Of a stretch of DNA of 16,044 nt, positions 16,010 through 16,044 are shown one piece after another. The stretch is from Bacteroidota bacterium (GTDB taxonomy: Bacteria > Bacteroidota > Ignavibacteria > Ignavibacteriales > Ignavibacteriaceae). The notes under the pieces are model-generated. The model was given only the letters and a program-made list of their open reading frames with translations. It made no database searches and was not told where the DNA came from. How positions within the stretch are numbered: the stretch's first letter is position 1; every line of letters begins with the position of its first letter. Location of the stretch: the NCBI GenBank assembly GCA_023433685.1, contig JAEYUD010000141.1, positions 1 to 16,044 of the forward strand, read 5' to 3'. Position numbers and translations under genes: made by a program.

Positions 16010-16021
16010 ACATAGCTATGT
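16010..16021. repeat. Perfect 12-base palindrome replacing a repeat tail
   Basis: ACATAGCTATGT is perfectly self-complementary. It lies where the A-rich tail of the unit starting at 15971 should be; the 20 bases 16001-16020 are unlike the tails of the other units, although the 50-base spacing is kept. Confidence 0.8.
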
Positions 16022-16044
16022 CGGCCCCGCACGGGGTCGTGTAG

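Larger units (their letters stand above)
15652..16044. repeat. Tandem array of 50-base GC-hairpin units, cut by the window end
   Basis: There is no gene from 15622 to the end. A degenerate copy (15652-15701) is followed by units starting at 15702, 15752, 15821, 15871, 15921, 15971 and 16021, the last incomplete. The period is exactly 50 except for the unit at 15752, which is 69. Each unit has a hairpin (GGCCCCGCACGGGGTC, a CCCC/GGGG stem with a 4-base loop that varies as GCAC, GCAT or GAAA), a GTAGGGGTAG element and an A-rich tail (AATCGGAATC, then an A-run ending in CAATT). The tails are conserved, so these are not CRISPR spacers. It looks like an expanded REP-like or VNTR-like intergenic repeat; an ORF on the minus strand here is an artefact of the repeat. 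Confidence 0.9.

Noticed and set aside
15652..16044. CRISPR array
   Set aside because: The segments between the hairpins are nearly identical from unit to unit, so they are not spacers, and no cas gene is in the window.

Overview
The window looks like a chromosome segment from the Bacteroidota/Chlorobiota/Ignavibacteria group. Three things support this: two promoter-like sites fit the Bacteroidota pattern TTTG-N20-TAnnTTTG, the signalling genes are large multidomain PAS/REC/Hpt hybrid kinases, and the right end carries GC-hairpin intergenic repeats of a kind common in that group. The phylum call is an inference; no rRNA or marker gene is present.

Left part (1-9381): a signalling island. A hybrid histidine kinase gene (HK1, open at the left edge) is followed with no gap by a PP2C-type SpoIIE phosphatase, a SiaB-like GHKL protein, a SiaC-like DUF1987 protein and an 88-residue helical protein, all on the plus strand. 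This is the partner-switching set known from the SiaA-SiaB-SiaC-SiaD pathway, but the SiaD cyclase is absent and the small helical protein sits in its place. A second, paralogous hybrid kinase (HK2, minus strand) converges on the cluster and overlaps its last gene by 6 bases. Both kinase genes look damaged at one end. HK1 stops inside its last helical segment, exactly where the missing N-terminal helix of the phosphatase begins in another frame. HK2 starts in the middle of a periplasmic Cache domain with no first membrane helix.

Middle part (9394-13337): a housekeeping run, queF (queuosine synthesis), glnD (PII uridylyltransferase) and murI (glutamate racemase), tightly packed behind a recognisable promoter.

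Right part (13386-15621): a second promoter and a three-gene overlapping operon for an outer-membrane porin-like barrel, a periplasmic FMN-binding protein with a covalent-flavin motif, and a four-helix membrane protein whose histidines cluster on the predicted periplasmic face. Together they suggest an envelope electron-transfer device.

Right edge (15622-16044): no gene. It holds a tandem array of 50-base GC-hairpin units, still running at the window end, with a degenerate first copy, one internal 18-base duplication, and a strict T/C alternation at one position in successive units.
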